This document shows positions 1 through 11,269 of a stretch of 64,000 nucleotides of DNA, piece by piece. The DNA lies in contig NW_003314342.1 in assembly GCF_000143415.4 (NCBI RefSeq), forward strand, positions 622,037 to 686,036. The letters run 5' to 3'. Both the position numbers and the translations under genes were made by a program. Source of the DNA: Selaginella moellendorffii. Lineage: Eukaryota; Streptophyta; Lycopodiopsida; Selaginellales; Selaginellaceae. Every line of letters starts with the position of its first letter. The stretch's first letter is position 1. The notes under the pieces were generated by a model. It had not been told where the DNA came from and did no database searches. It saw only the letters and a list, made by a program, of their open reading frames with translations.

Positions 1-2868
1 TGACGAATTTCACAAGACTTTGAGTAGAAGAATTTATCCACCGATCCAGCACATTTGTCGATCCATCCAGTTTACTTTCATCAAGTGGAATAAAAGCATC
101 AAAACCCTCCACTTGCAGTCTTAAGGCGTTTTGAACAAGGAAACGATATGCGTTGTACCAAGGAAGGAAAACATCTCTCACCTGAAAAATACACGTTTGT
201 TCTTGATGATAGAATCGAAACGATTATCTTACCACAGCATGCACCCCCTCCTTTCGGAATTTAAGAGGCTCTGCACGAACTACCGGCGAGTTTATGAGAT
301 ACAATCGAAGAGCATCCTGAAACATTACGACTGATAAACCCACACGTACGTTGAAGTAACACTTACTGCTCCATAGTCGTGTACAACGTCCATGGGAGGT
401 GGATAGTTTTTCAACTTTTTACTCATCTTCTTTCCGTCTTCAGCAAGAACAAGGCCATTGCAAATTAGATTTCTGAAGGCAGGCTTGTCAAACAAAGCAG
501 TCGACAAGACCATTAAGGTGTAAAACCTGCAAAAAGAAGCAATAATAAGAGATCGGAAGCATATTGTGTATCGACTTGTACCATCCACGAGTTTGATCAA
601 GGCCTTCAGCGACAAAATGACCAGGAAAGTTCTTATCGAAAAGCTCGCGATTTTCGAAAGGATAATGAATATAAGCGTAAGGCATTGAGCCACTTTCAAA
701 CCAGCAGTCAAAAACCTATAAAAGAAGAAAGAAAATAAAACATTACACAACAGATGGAACTACTCACATCGTCAACTCGGTGCAAAACACCACGGCCAGT
801 TTTAGAAGGAATCGTTATATCATCAATAAAATGCCGATGAATATCAGTTGCCTGCTTTGAGAAAAATAAAGCAGAGTAAAAGAAAGATGAAACGGGTATA
901 CCTTATGACCGGATAGTTCCTCCAATTCCTTTCTGGAACCTACCACCACCAATTCCTCGCCATCGCTGCTAGCCCAAATTGGCAAAGGTGTTCCCCAGAA
1001 CCTACTCCTGCTGACCGCCCAATCTCTAGCATTCTCAAGCCAATTATGAAAACGTTTTTCCTGAAAAGCCAAGGTCAGTAAAAGTTATAAAATCCTAAGG
1101 AACTTCTTACTTTCACAAAATCTGGAACCCAGTACGTTTCAGCAGTATTTTGCAGCAATCGGTCTCTGAGCTCCTCGACCTTCACAAACCTGGAAAATAA
1201 AACTCCTTACTTCCGCCACAAATCTATATACGAACTTTACCAGCTTGGAACAGCTTTGTAAATCAGCGGTGTCTCTGATCGCCAGCAAAAAGGATAAGAG
1301 TGCCTTATACTTCCCGAATTTACGAGCCTTCCCATCGCCTACTCAGCATTAGCAGCATTAGCAGCATTGGAAATTTACAGTGAAAGCACAAGGCAAACAT
1401 TTTTACCTTGATCATGGCAATGATGTCCTTGTCAGCAGATTTTACATGACATCCACTAAAATGCGTCACTTTGTCGGTGAAGTTGCCATTCAAATCGACG
1501 GGATCTGGCAAGTCGCCCCCCTGAAAACGTAAGAACGTGAGTATAAAACCAGGATCTAAATCGAAGTCGCAGACCTTGGCTATAATACCAGCCTCCATGC
1601 AGACACGGTAATCGTCCTCTCCAAAAGCGGGAGCACAGTGCACGACGCCTGTGCCACTGCTTGCAGTTACGTAGTCATCTGCAACCACACGGAATGCAGT
1701 ATCTGACAGCTCCAAAAAATAGTTAAACAAAGGTTTGTATCTGCATGAAGATTGTGTTCAAGAAACGAGTAAAACTGGGAGAAAAAAAAAAAGGCATACC
1801 GTTTTCCAACTAACGCCGATCCTGGGAATTTGCTCAGAATCTCATAATCGCTTTGACTTTCTTTCTTGCTACCCTTATCCGCTTTAACTTTCACGGTGGG
1901 CAGAGAAGAAAGCAGTGGCTCGGCCACTATATAGACAGCCGAGGTTGATTTGCTTCTCACCTGGAAAAGCAAGACAAAGAGAATCTAGAACAAGTCAATA
2001 ACATATAGTCTGGGCTTACTTTGACGTAGTTTAAGCTTGCATTCACGCAAAGTGCGATGTTACTGGGAAGCGTCCAGGGAGTCGTCGTCCAGGCAACCAA
2101 AGCGGCATTCTCGCTATCATCCAGGAGAGGGAACGCCACCATGATCGCTGGATCGTCAACTTCCTACCGTGCACCACTAAGTTAGTGACGATCTTAGAAA
2201 CTTCACTCGACGAACCTTATAGTTTTGGTTTGCTTCAAAGTTTGATAGCGGGGTCGTGCACGCTGTGCTGTATGGCATCACCTACAAAAGAAATATTAAC
2301 AACAGAGCAAAGAAAGAGAAATAGTTCTCACCTTGAAGCCACGATAAACAAGGCCTTTCTCAAACAATTGCTTGAACACCCACCAGACTGACTCCATGAA
2401 CTCCGGATCCATCGTCTTATAGTCCTTCTCGAAATCAATCCATCGTCCCATTCTCACCACCGTCTTCTCCCATTCCCTGCTATATCTCATCACGATGCTC
2501 CGGCACTGCTCGTTATACTCGGCAATTCCCATCCCCTGGATCACATCCTCCCTCCGCTTGATCCCAAGCAAACCATCCACTTCGTGCTCCACAGGCAAAC
2601 CGTGGCAATCCCATCCAAACCTCCTCGTGACGTGAAATCCCACAGCGCTCTGGTACCTGGTAACGATGTCCTTGATCGTCCCGGCGAGGATGTGGCCGTA
2701 ATGCGGCAATCCCGTCGCGAAAGGAGGCCCATCGTAGAACACATACTCCGGCCGCCCCTCGCTGCGCTTGAGCTGCGTCTGGAACGCATCGAGCTTGCTC
2801 CACAGCTGCAAAATCTCCTCCTCCTTCTTGGGAAACGAGAAATCCTTGCCCTCCGGCACGGACTCCAT
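1..2868 (-). CDS. Cytosolic isoleucyl-tRNA synthetase, 5' part (3' end outside window)
   Basis: Class Ia synthetase that charges tRNA-Ile for cytosolic translation. The start at 2868 opens [18 protein letters not shown], like plant cytosolic IleRS. Fourteen exons join in frame with GT-AG borders: 2332-2868, 2216-2281, 2020-2163, 1800-1960, 1575-1740, 1407-1520, 1241-1338, 1111-1189, 902-1060, 768-851, 582-715, 367-526, 233-316 and 1-181 (running off the window). The HIGH-type motif is GLPHYGHIL in exon 1, and the KMSKS-type loop reads KMSKK in exon 12. The editing domain lies between, with [11 protein letters not shown] in exon 3. Introns are about 45-78 nt. The tRNA-binding C-terminus is not in view. 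An in-frame upstream ATG at 3006 would add 46 residues rich in Arg, Ser and Pro; this could be a dual-targeting leader or just leader sequence, and I favour 2868. Confidence 0.93.
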
Positions 2869-2903
2869 CGCGCCGCGCGACGGTGACGACGCAGCCGAGC
2901 TAA

Positions 2904-2927
2904 GAACCCTAATTAAAACCCTAGAAA
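2904..2927. promoter_or_regulatory. Telo-box-like motifs in the IleRS leader
   Basis: Two AACCCTA-type motifs lie 36-60 nt upstream of the IleRS start codon (2904-2912 and 2915-2927). Telo boxes are known in plant promoters of translation-related genes. Similar motifs sit close to the starts of NDUFS5, LYAR, SmD3 and the NYN gene in this window. Function here is inferred. Confidence 0.5.
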
Positions 2928-3006
2928 TTCCTCGCGCTTGCTTGGGGGGATTGTAGCGCCCTGTGTAGTGGTAGATTGATGGCACTGTGATGTGGAGGAC
3001 GATCAT

Positions 3007-3337
3007 AGCTAGCGATCTTTGGCAAGGCTCCCTCTTCTTCTTCTTCCAGCCAGCGTTGCTAGCGCTCTCTAGCCCACATTGATAGATAAAAATCCCTGCA
3101 TTTTTTTCCTTCCATGGAATGGCTATCCATTTATCGATCTAAGTTTTCACTCACTAGCTCCTTCTTCCATGATTGAGAGATAGACACGTCCAGCTCTAGC
3201 TCTCTCCAGAGATCATAGATTTTCCTTATAGAATGGCCATAGGAGCGGGCACAAATCACACCTCTGCTCCAACTTTCCTCGATCGATCGAAAGTTTTGGT
3301 TTTTCCGATCGATCGATCGATCCGGGGGCTCTAGAAT
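3007..3337. other. Spacer between IleRS 5' end and expansin 3' end
   Basis: Presumed IleRS promoter on the left and expansin 3' UTR on the right. It contains GATC-rich simple sequence at about 3281-3322 (runs of gatcgatcgatc). I see no further gene. Confidence 0.5.
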
Positions 3338-4224
3338 CTAGAACTGGCCGCCGCTAAAGGTCTGTCCAAACTGCCAGTAGTCTGGAGCGACATCGTAGGC
3401 CGTGATCTTGTTTCCATCGCTGGTGGTGACCTCGAAGGACAAGCTCTGGCCAGTGAGATCCCCGCCATCTTGCCAGTTTTGGCCCCAGTTCCTCGTCATC
3501 GGCCGCCACCCGGTCTTGGATCCCTTGATCGACACCGCGCTCACGTCCCCGGTGCCGCCAACGTTCTCGATGAGCACCAGATTGAAGTAGACGTGACCAT
3601 TGATCGTGAATCGAAGGCCTCCATCGCGCTTGCAGCTCACTCTGGAAGAAATCGAGACAAGTCAGTGACAAATTCGAGAGAGATCTCGCAAGAATCATGG
3701 AGAGGATGGATTGACTACCTCCGGTATTGGATTGGGACGTGACCATTGAGAATCACGGCGATGAGAGCGAATGCCGGCTGCGCGAGATCAAAGTGTTGCT
3801 TGGGAGAATCACACCATCCTCCATTGCTTCCTTGCGGGCACAGATTCGTGGCAGTGACAACAATGGAAGGATTCCCGGCGAGGCAGCCAGAGTCGCCCCA
3901 AGAACACCTCACTTCGAAGCAAGCTCCGCAAACGTGACCATCGTTAAACAGTGGGGCGCTCAAAGCAGTGGTGAGAACTCCATAGCCAGCGCTCAGCTGG
4001 TTTCCATAGCCACACGCGCCATCTATCACGGAAGTAAAAAACGAGAGATCAAAATCATTGGAACCTACTGTTCGTAAGAACTTACTGTTTGTTCCTGATG
4101 CATCACTTCCTCCGTAGTAAGTTGCGTGAGCTCCGTCGGTCCATCCTTCATCGCCACGGATTTGGCGAGCTCCAAGGAAGAAAATGGAGAGAAGAAGGCC
4201 AGTGGCCCGGGAAAAAATTTCCAT
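3338..4224 (-). CDS. Alpha-expansin (EXPA), secreted cell-wall loosening protein
   Basis: Predicted to loosen the primary cell wall non-hydrolytically in acid growth. Three exons join in frame: 4086-4224, 3719-4022 and 3338-3641, giving about 248 residues, the usual EXPA length. An N-terminal hydrophobic signal ([12 protein letters not shown]) precedes the mature protein. The N-terminal GH45-like domain shows [11 protein letters not shown], a cysteine framework (GACGYGN, CGACFEV) and the HFD motif ([10 protein letters not shown]). The C-terminal CBM63-like domain starts near [13 protein letters not shown] and has TRNWGQNWQ and the EXPA-type ending [10 protein letters not shown]. The first intron falls just before GACGYGN. 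The gene sits inside the tandemly duplicated block, but its second copy is missing from the rearranged repeat downstream, so one intact copy remains here. No frameshift or missing signature residue was seen. Confidence 0.95.
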
Positions 4225-4789
4225 GACCGCTGATCACTAGTTTTGAAACAAATAAACGGAAGAAGTGTTCTTCTGTTGGAGCTTCTCCAATCTGGTATCA
4301 GTTATTTATACTCGGGAACAAGATCGCAACTTCCTTGGCCTCAAAGTTACGGACCATATTTCGAGAAAAAAAAGAAAAATCAAATGAGCCGCAGTTTGAC
4401 ACAAGCCGTTTGGAACATGCCGGGTTCCGAGCTGAAAACTGACGACTTTTCGTCAGATTCCCAGATTTTCAGATTATTTATTTAGTTATTTCGAGAAAAA
4501 ACGAATAGCTACAGTATTTGACAAGATAAAGCGCCAAAATAAAATTGAAAAAAAGAATTTCCTGAGCAACTTTTAGCGGAGTTCGGGATGAATGCTACTG
4601 TGTTGCTGCTGGGAAGCACAAAACGTCCGTGAAGCACTTCCACTGCAGCAGCCTTTTCAGACTGAGGAACAGGAGAGAGAAAAGTTGGTACACTTGAAAT
4701 CATCCCCTCAACCGACGTGAAAGCATGCCTGCGAGGCAGAGCTTGCTCCTGCTCCCTGACACAGTTTTTGTCGCAACCAACATCCAACG
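4225..4789. other. Expansin upstream region, no gene recognised
   Basis: Presumed promoter and 5' flank of the expansin. Reading frames are short or lack recognisable similarity. A 103-codon frame at 4509-4820 (-) has no motif that I can name. Confidence 0.4.
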
Positions 4790-5684
4790 AGACGAGGGAA
4801 CAACTATTTGCCACTTTCAACAGGTCCTCTTAACCAACGGGGGTTGAAACTTTATCACTTTGAAAAGTTCTGTGGGGTTTGTCCCGGAATCGCATGTGGA
4901 AGGGTGGGGTCCTTGCTTGTTCCTTTCTTCATTGGTAAACATCGCCATGGCTTTTTAAGCAAGTGGATTTTGCGGTGATTCTTGTTGTCTAGCATGTGGT
5001 CAAGGGTCAGCGACCCCATTTACTAGTCAACCCGAGGCACAATTATTTGACTGGAAGTACTGACCACCATTGCACCTTAGCAATCACAGAAGAGCATTCT
5101 TTCCAGGCAGAAGGAAGTTTGGCTTATATATAGTTGAAATTAACCTCATTTGTGATCAAGGTTTAATGGTAATACTCTTACTTGTGCAAGAAGATCTCAT
5201 GTACACTCTTGCTAAACAAGCAAGAATAAAATGCCACTGTCCCAAAGTTGATGGGTGAATTAGAGAATGAGTTAGAGCAACTCCAATATATGAGCAGACC
5301 ATAACTTGATTATAGGGCGAGAAGCTGGATGGTGTCTTTTATAAGGTGGTTCACCCTTTGCAACAACCAGCTATAGGTCCATTTTTAAATTTTCAAATCT
5401 GCCAAAAAGCAGAACTTAATACTCATTAACTCTAGCTCTATCAGTGAAAAGCTGGATGGCATGTTTTATAGGGTGATAATCAACCTTCATGACAGTCAAC
5501 TCTAGATCCATTCCAAAAGCCTCTCCCAAATTTTAAAATATGAAATAGTCATTCACTTCAACTCCAAATATTGAGGACCCTTATAGAGATTTCATGAAAA
5601 CTTATTGATTTAACTTTAGGTTAGCTTTAAATCATTAACTCTGTGGTGCGGAAAATCACAGTAGTGAATGCTCTTGCTGGAAAC
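4790..5684. repeat. Spacer repeat R1 of the tandem duplication
   Basis: Non-coding AT-rich spacer that recurs in diverged form at 7121-7970 in the same orientation. Matching landmarks include ccactttcaac and taaccaacgggggttgaaac, the gtggattttgcggtgattct block, and the later tagctttaaatcattaa. Together with the adjacent IleRS relic it marks a tandem duplication. I see no gene in it. Confidence 0.8.
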
Positions 5685-7120
5685 TTCAAGAACTTTTGGT
5701 ACAAGACTTCAGTAAAAAAAAGAGTAAATGGAGCCATAACACTGCATGTTGTCAAAAGAACCTGGACAGCTCGAAGTCATTGACCCGATACAACATAGAG
5801 AAAAGAGCACTTACACTGTACAGCGTTGACAATGCGACACAACAGTCATGGTCTCCAGTACGTCCTTTCAACCTCTTGCGATTGAAACGAACGTAAATGT
5901 TTGTAAAATTATCAATAAACTTGAGAAGATAAGGAACCACCTGTTTTAAATAGGTGAACTCCATATATACAAAATTTTACTTACGGTGTATAGTCCCCTG
6001 ATGAATTCACAAGACTTTGAGTAGAAGAATTTATCCACCAATCCAGCGCGTTGTACCACGGAAGGAAAACATCTCTCACCTGAAAAATACACGTTTGTTC
6101 TTGATGATAGAAACGAAACCATTATCTTACCACAGCATGCACCCCTCCTTACGGAATTTAAGAGGCTCTGAACTAACTACTGGCGAGTTTATGAGATACA
6201 ATCGAGAAACATTACAACTGATAAACGCTCACGTATTAAAGTAACACTTACTGCTCCATAGTCGTGTATAACGTCCATGGGAGGTGGATAGTTTTTCAAC
6301 TATTTACTCATCTTCTTTCCGCTTCAGCAAGAACAAGGCCATTGCAATAAATATATTCTGAGGGCAGGCTTGTCAAACAAAGCAGTCAACAAGACCATTA
6401 AGGTGTAAAACCTGCAAAAAGAAGCAATAATAAGCGATCGGAAGCATATTGTGTAGCGACTTGTACCATCCACGAGTTTGATCAAGGCCTTTAGCAACAA
6501 AATGACCAGGAAAGTTTTTATCGAAAAGCTCGCAATTTTCGAAAGGATAATGCGTATAAGCGTAAGGCATTGAACCGCTTTCAAACCAGCAGTCAAAAAC
6601 CTATAAAAGAAGAAAGAAAATAAAACATTCCACAACAGATTGAACTACTCACATCGTCAACTCGGTGCAAAACACCATAGCCAGTTTTAGAAGGAATAGT
6701 TATATCATTAATAAAATGCCAATGAATATCAGTTGCCTTCTTTGAGAAAAATAATGCAGAGCAAAAAAAAGATGAAATAAGCATACCTTATGACCGGATA
6801 GTTCCTCCAATTCCTTTCTGGAACCTACCACCATCAATTCCTCACCATCACTGCTAGCCCAAATTGGTAAAGGTGTTCCCCAATCTCTAGCATTCTCAAG
6901 CCAATTATGAAAACGTTTTTCCTGAAAAGCCAAGGACAGTAAAAGTTATACAATCCTAAGGAACTTACTTTCACAAAATCTGGAACCCAGTACGTTTCAG
7001 CAGTATTTTGCAGCAATCGGTCTCAGAGCTCCTCAACCTTCACAAACCTGGAAAATAAAACTCCTTACTTACGCCACAAATTTATATACGAAGTTACCAG
7101 CTTGGAACAGCTTTGTAGAG
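5685..7120 (-). pseudogene. Second, truncated copy of the IleRS gene (exons 7-17)
   Basis: This repeats the upstream IleRS gene at high identity, from the end of exon 7 (7101-7120) through exons equivalent to 8-14, then further downstream exons not present in copy 1 within the window. These include YVRFNRKRLKGRTG (about 5875-5910) and VMAPFTLFFTEVLY (about 5700-5740). Exons 1-6 and most of 7 are missing. Exon 9 lacks 24 nt that encode most of WAVSRSRFW; the deletion is flanked by GGG direct repeats. The exon 14 equivalent has lost about 105 nt, so NAYRFLVQ is replaced by NALDWW. Position 1 of the window corresponds to about position 6001. It lacks a start and the HIGH region, so it cannot encode a synthetase. 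Confidence 0.9.
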
Positions 7121-7970
7121 AAACTATTCACCACTTTCAACATAGTCCTCTTAACCAACGGGGGTTGAAACTGTCACTTTGAAAGTTCTGTGGGGTTTGT
7201 CACGGAATCGGAATCGCATGTGGTAGGGTGGGTCCTTGCTTGTTCCATTCCTTTAGTGGTAAAACATCTCCATGGCTTTTTAAGTAGGTGGATTTTGCGG
7301 TGATTCTTGTTGTCTAGAAAATTACAGTTCTCAAATATTCACTTCTCTTTTTATGAAAGAAGATGGAATATTGGTGTCACCGATCCCATTTACTAGTCAA
7401 CCCTAGGGATGCGAAGTACTGACCACCATTGCACTTTAAGAAGAGAGTTTGGCTTTTATTAGTCAATCTAACAGTTGACTTTGTAATCAAGGTTTAATGG
7501 TAATATTCTTACTTTCATATAGCATGTACACTCTTGCTAAACAAGCAAGAATAGGCCAATCCAAAGCTAATGGATGCATTAGAGATCTAGTTAGAGCAAC
7601 TCTAATCTTTGCGCAGACCATAACTTAATTACAAGGTGAGAAGTTGGATGGAATCTTTTATAGGACCCTTGCAAGAATTATCTCTAGATCAAAACTAAAT
7701 ACTAAATACTCATGTCATTGACTCCAATTCCATCAGGGTGAAAAGCTGGATGAGGGTGTTCACAAGGGTGTTCACTATAGTCAGCTCTAGATCCATTCCA
7801 AAAGTCTCTCCCAAAATTTAAAATTTAAAATAGACTCTAACTCCATCTTTGCTGCTTGCGGAATATTGAGGAGCCACCCCCACTCTTATAGAGATTTTAT
7901 AAGAGAATACATAGAGCATTAACTAATTGATTTAAGCATGTAAATTTTATATTAGCTTTAAATCATTGAA
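7121..7970. repeat. Spacer repeat R2 of the tandem duplication
   Basis: Diverged copy of 4790-5640, joined directly to the broken exon 7 of IleRS copy 2. In copy 1 about 3.5 kb (IleRS exons 1-7 and the whole expansin) separates the same two sequences, so this junction records a deletion in copy 2. No gene. Confidence 0.8.
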
Positions 7971-9668
7971 GAAATAAAAGAAAAAAAGAAATTAAAAAAA
8001 TTATTAATAAATAACTAAAGAGAACAATTTACCCATAAAGATTTAAATATAAAGGAAAAGGACCTAACAACAAAATGTGTTTTTGGGTTTTAATAGTATT
8101 GGGTTGGATAACCTCTTGGAAAGTCCAAATCCAAGAATTTACAATAGTAATAAAGAAATTAAAATGATAGAGAACTATGTGTATAAAAGTAGAAGTAAAT
8201 AGATGTAATGAAATAAAAGTGAGAAGAATGAAAGAGATATAAGAAAATGAGGAGAAATCTCAAAATTACACATGCTTAATTTGATCTACTAACATATTTT
8301 ACTTCCCAAAAAGCAAGAAGCTCTAGAAAGGAAGACCAAATTGAGTTAAATGGCTCATGATAAAGACAATATAACTATAATTATCAACATATCCAAATAT
8401 GCATATCAAAACATTTAGGAAAAGATTCCAATTTGCATAAGTGGTTGCATTTAAATTATTATACCACTATAACTATTGTTAAATACCTAACATCCCTATG
8501 AATCCCAAGAAAAAATATTTAACTAAGTGTGAGAATTGATAATAAGAGCAAGACAAGCTTCACCATACATAGTGAATGTGACAATCAATTGAGCCTGATT
8601 ATTCAATTATAACTATATATTATCAAGTAATTAAATCAATTGCTATTTTAGAATTAGAGAAAGGAGGATGAAAATACACTGCTCTGCCATAAAAATGAAT
8701 AAAAAGAATTAAATTTAGATGATGAAAAAGTCAGATTTAATGCTTGGATTTGTGTTTTTTGTTTCCTCAAAAGACAATCAAAGCTACCTTGCACTGCCAT
8801 ATAGAATAATAACATTAACCCAAAACCTTAAATTATATATAGAAGTTGGATTGTATTCAATCTGATAACTCTCGAATCCCACTTTGTTAATATCATATAT
8901 AGCATTTTACTGAACCTTACACCATAAAATTTAAAATATGGCAAACCATAATTGTTGTAAAGTAAAATAATTCTTTATGCCTGTTTAAGAAAGATATTTG
9001 CTATATAGGTTAGTGAAAGTTCTAAAAATGATCACTAAAGATCACTATCAATATTTTTATTTTAAAATGTTTTTCAAGTATACATAGTTGATTCCTTCTT
9101 AGAAAATAACTATTAATTATATAATTTATAGGTGTTATAATATGTTATAACTTGTGCTATTTTATATTACAGTAATTTAATATAAAGTCTGATAAAAAAA
9201 AACTTTTACAATTTATAGTCAAGATCAATGTCAGCTAAGTAAAAATTTAATATATTTTCAACTATAGAGTTTATAATTGGATAAATTTAAGAAAGAAGTA
9301 CATATGATCAGATTGTTTTTTTTTAATTTGCTAATTAAAGTATTAGTTTTAGATTTGATGAAAACTCCAATTCCAACATGTAACTAACTTTTAAATGTTT
9401 CCAAAACTATTTTCAAGCTTTCAATTCAATTTAGAATAAAATAAAAGAGAATCTTCAACTATAAAACTTAGGTCTGTCTATACATAAATAAATATTAGAA
9501 CAGATATTAGAATGACTATAAATTTTACAAACACAATAGCTAAATGCTATAGTAAGGAATGGAGAGTTTAATTATGATACTTTCAACAATTGTTTTGGCT
9601 TTACAAATGATTAATGTGGAATCAGTATGATATTTATATTTTTACAACTGATGTTCTCTTTTATCTAG
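7971..9668. other. AT-rich intergenic DNA; right end has an inverted diverged copy
   Basis: Very AT-rich with no credible long frame. The stretch from about 9400 to 9692 reappears inverted at about 12565-12800, so this is part of a dispersed or rearranged repeat. It may hold upstream exons or introns of the CVNH-like relic, but I could not identify them. Confidence 0.45.
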
Positions 9669-9945
9669 GATTGTGGTGGATTAGGAATGTGCAAAAATCT
9701 TGATGCACTTGAAGCTGGGTAAATTAAAAATAGAAACACTAAATGGTTGTATTTCAAATGACGATAACAATCTTGTGGCTGCGAAAAATGGCAATTACCG
9801 TGATTCTTGTGGAAAGCCATCAGTTAATGGAACCGTTATAAGTGTAGAATGCACCAAAAAAGACGGGACTAAAAACACAGGAACAATTGATTTAAACCAA
9901 ATTATGACAGCAAATAGTTATTCATTACGCTTTTGTGACTGCTAA
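9669..9945 (+). pseudogene. Cyanovirin-N homology (CVNH)-like coding segment, probably a relic
   Basis: The frame ending at 9945 contains one clear CVNH-type repeat: NGNYRDSC, then VNGTVISVEC, a KKDG turn, and IDLNQIM. This matches the family pattern G-x-F/Y-x-x-x-C ... G-x-V-x-x-x-C ... D-G ... I-D-L-N. A preceding piece (LNGCISNDDNNLV) resembles the end of a previous repeat. CVNH proteins are two-repeat mannose-binding lectins known from cyanobacteria, fungi and ferns. A TCTAG acceptor-like site at 9664-9668 precedes a frame reading CGGLGMCKNLDALEAG that stops at a TAA. A one-base shift in the GGG at 9717-9719 would join it to the CVNH frame. So either it is broken or the open frame starts at ATG 9703. 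Family call by motif only. Confidence 0.6.
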
Positions 9946-10540
9946 TTAATTTTAATTCTGGAGTTGAAACTGTTCATTAGAAATAAATAAAATTTTGCGT
10001 TGAATTTTAAAATTTAATAAAAACTGTTTAATACTGTAAGTTGTTATTAATTTATTAATCTGGACAGTACGAAAGTTCACACCAAAATAAGAAAGAAATG
10101 TTGGGTTGGCCATACGAGCACTACTGGGTAAGGGGCAAGTGGTCAAGGGTCAGAGAACCCATTTACTAAGGTTGCACAAGGAAGATTAAAAACGATGAAT
10201 GGCTCAGATTTAATTTGAATTACCGCCAGGATTTAGGTTATAGGACGTCAAAAACCAGTACCGGTGACTTAAACCAGAAAATGCTCTCGTAAGCAAGTAT
10301 AATGTGCATTGAAACCAGTTGCAAAATTGTTTGCTATCTGTGAACAGCGACTAGCGATTGTGTACAAGCATGCGTCAGATCGGTGACACCAACTGCTTGG
10401 CAATCTTTTGATCCGTGGTATCTGTGAAACGTTCTCGCAGAGTCATGGTTTCCTGCCAAAGACATGTTAGCAGCCACTTGTTACCATGAACTTCCGGGTA
10501 TGAATCAGTTGCTGCGACTATGATCAACGCGAAGGGATGG
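9946..10540. other. Intergenic, with fragments of neighbouring spacer sequence
   Basis: The stretch 10138-10165 (gtggtcaagggtcag, cccatttact) matches the R1 spacer near 4996-5025. A 73-codon minus frame at 10375-10596 has protein-like composition, but I cannot name it and it overlaps the IleRS fragment. No other gene. Confidence 0.4.
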
Positions 10541-10556
10541 ATTAGGTCAGTTGGAC

Positions 10557-10869
10557 TTCCTCCGATGGCTATCGTCCATCGCCTCATTCTCACCATTCCC
10601 AGCTATATACTCGGCAATTCCCATCCCTTGGATCCGTTTGATCCCAAGTATACTATCCAGTTCGTGCTCCACAGGCAAACCGTGGCAATCCCCACAGCGC
10701 TCTGGTACCTGGTAACGATGTGGCCGTAATGCGGCAATCCAGTCGCCAAAGGAGCTTGAAACACTCGAGCTTGCATCGAGCTTGCATCGAGCTTGCTCCA
10801 CAGCAAAATCCCCTCCTCCGGCGCGCGACAATGACGAGCTAAGCACCCTCATTAGAACCCTAGAAATTT
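10557..10869 (-). pseudogene. Third IleRS fragment: exon 1 shredded by short deletions
   Basis: Collinear with IleRS exon 1 and its leader (about 2425-2930) but only about 60 percent of the length. Long identical stretches (for example gtgctccacaggcaaaccg and agcgctctggtacctggta) alternate with clean gaps. One gap removes sequence between two GATGT copies and another lies between two AATCC copies. A duplicated gcttgcatcga unit is present at about 10768-10795. The homology ends 16 nt before the NDUFS5 start codon. Confidence 0.88.
10855..10866. promoter_or_regulatory. Telo-box-like motif next to the NDUFS5 start
   Basis: gaaccctagaaa lies about 20 nt before the NDUFS5 ATG and is homologous to the motif in the IleRS leader. 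It therefore appears to have arrived with the IleRS exon-1 fragment. A regulatory role is inferred. Confidence 0.45.
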
Positions 10870-10884
10870 TGTGGGCGTTTGGCT

Positions 10885-11191
10885 ATGGCGTCGGGTTTTG
10901 GGATCCGTGGTTTTCGTGGGCGTTGCTACGATCTCTTCATGGATTTTCGAGAGTGTATGACGCATTGCACGATCCCGCAAGACTGCACGGAGCTCCGCGA
11001 GGATTACTACGAGTGCCTGCACCACGCCAAGGAGGTCCGTGCCCCTGCTCTAGATTTTTAGGGCTCTTGCCATTGAATTGTTCTTCCAGCTCAAGCGCTG
11101 GTACCGGATCGACAAGGAGCGGCAGCGCCAGGAGAAAGAAGCAGCGGCCAAGGGAGCAGGCGGCAAGGAGGAGGAGGAGCACAAATCGTGA
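10885..11191 (+). CDS. NDUFS5: NDUFS5-like complex I 15 kDa subunit (CHCH protein)
   Basis: Accessory subunit of mitochondrial complex I on the intermembrane-space side. Two exons (10885-11034 and 11090-11191) with a 55-nt GT-AG intron give 83 residues. The opening MASGFGIRGFRGRCYD and the cysteine pattern CMTHC ... DCTELREDYYECLHH form the twin Cx9C-type CHCH fold expected of this family. The C-terminus is charged (KERQRQEKEAAAKG). Length and motif order fit plant homologues. The ATG at 10885 is preferred because the protein then starts MASG as in other plants. The 5' flank is unusual: a shredded IleRS exon-1 copy ends only 16 nt upstream, so promoter or 5' UTR sequence must lie in or beyond that relic. 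Confidence 0.93.
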
Positions 11192-11269
11192 AGAACAATA
11201 AACCCGTGTGAGATTGATCCACCGAACGATCTTCTAGCAAGAACAAAATTTCGAGCTTGTGTTTGATCT

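Noticed and set aside
3281-3330. GATC repeat as a regulatory array
   Set aside because: Short gatc simple sequence recurs at several places in the window (27447, 39797 and elsewhere) and looks like ordinary microsatellite.
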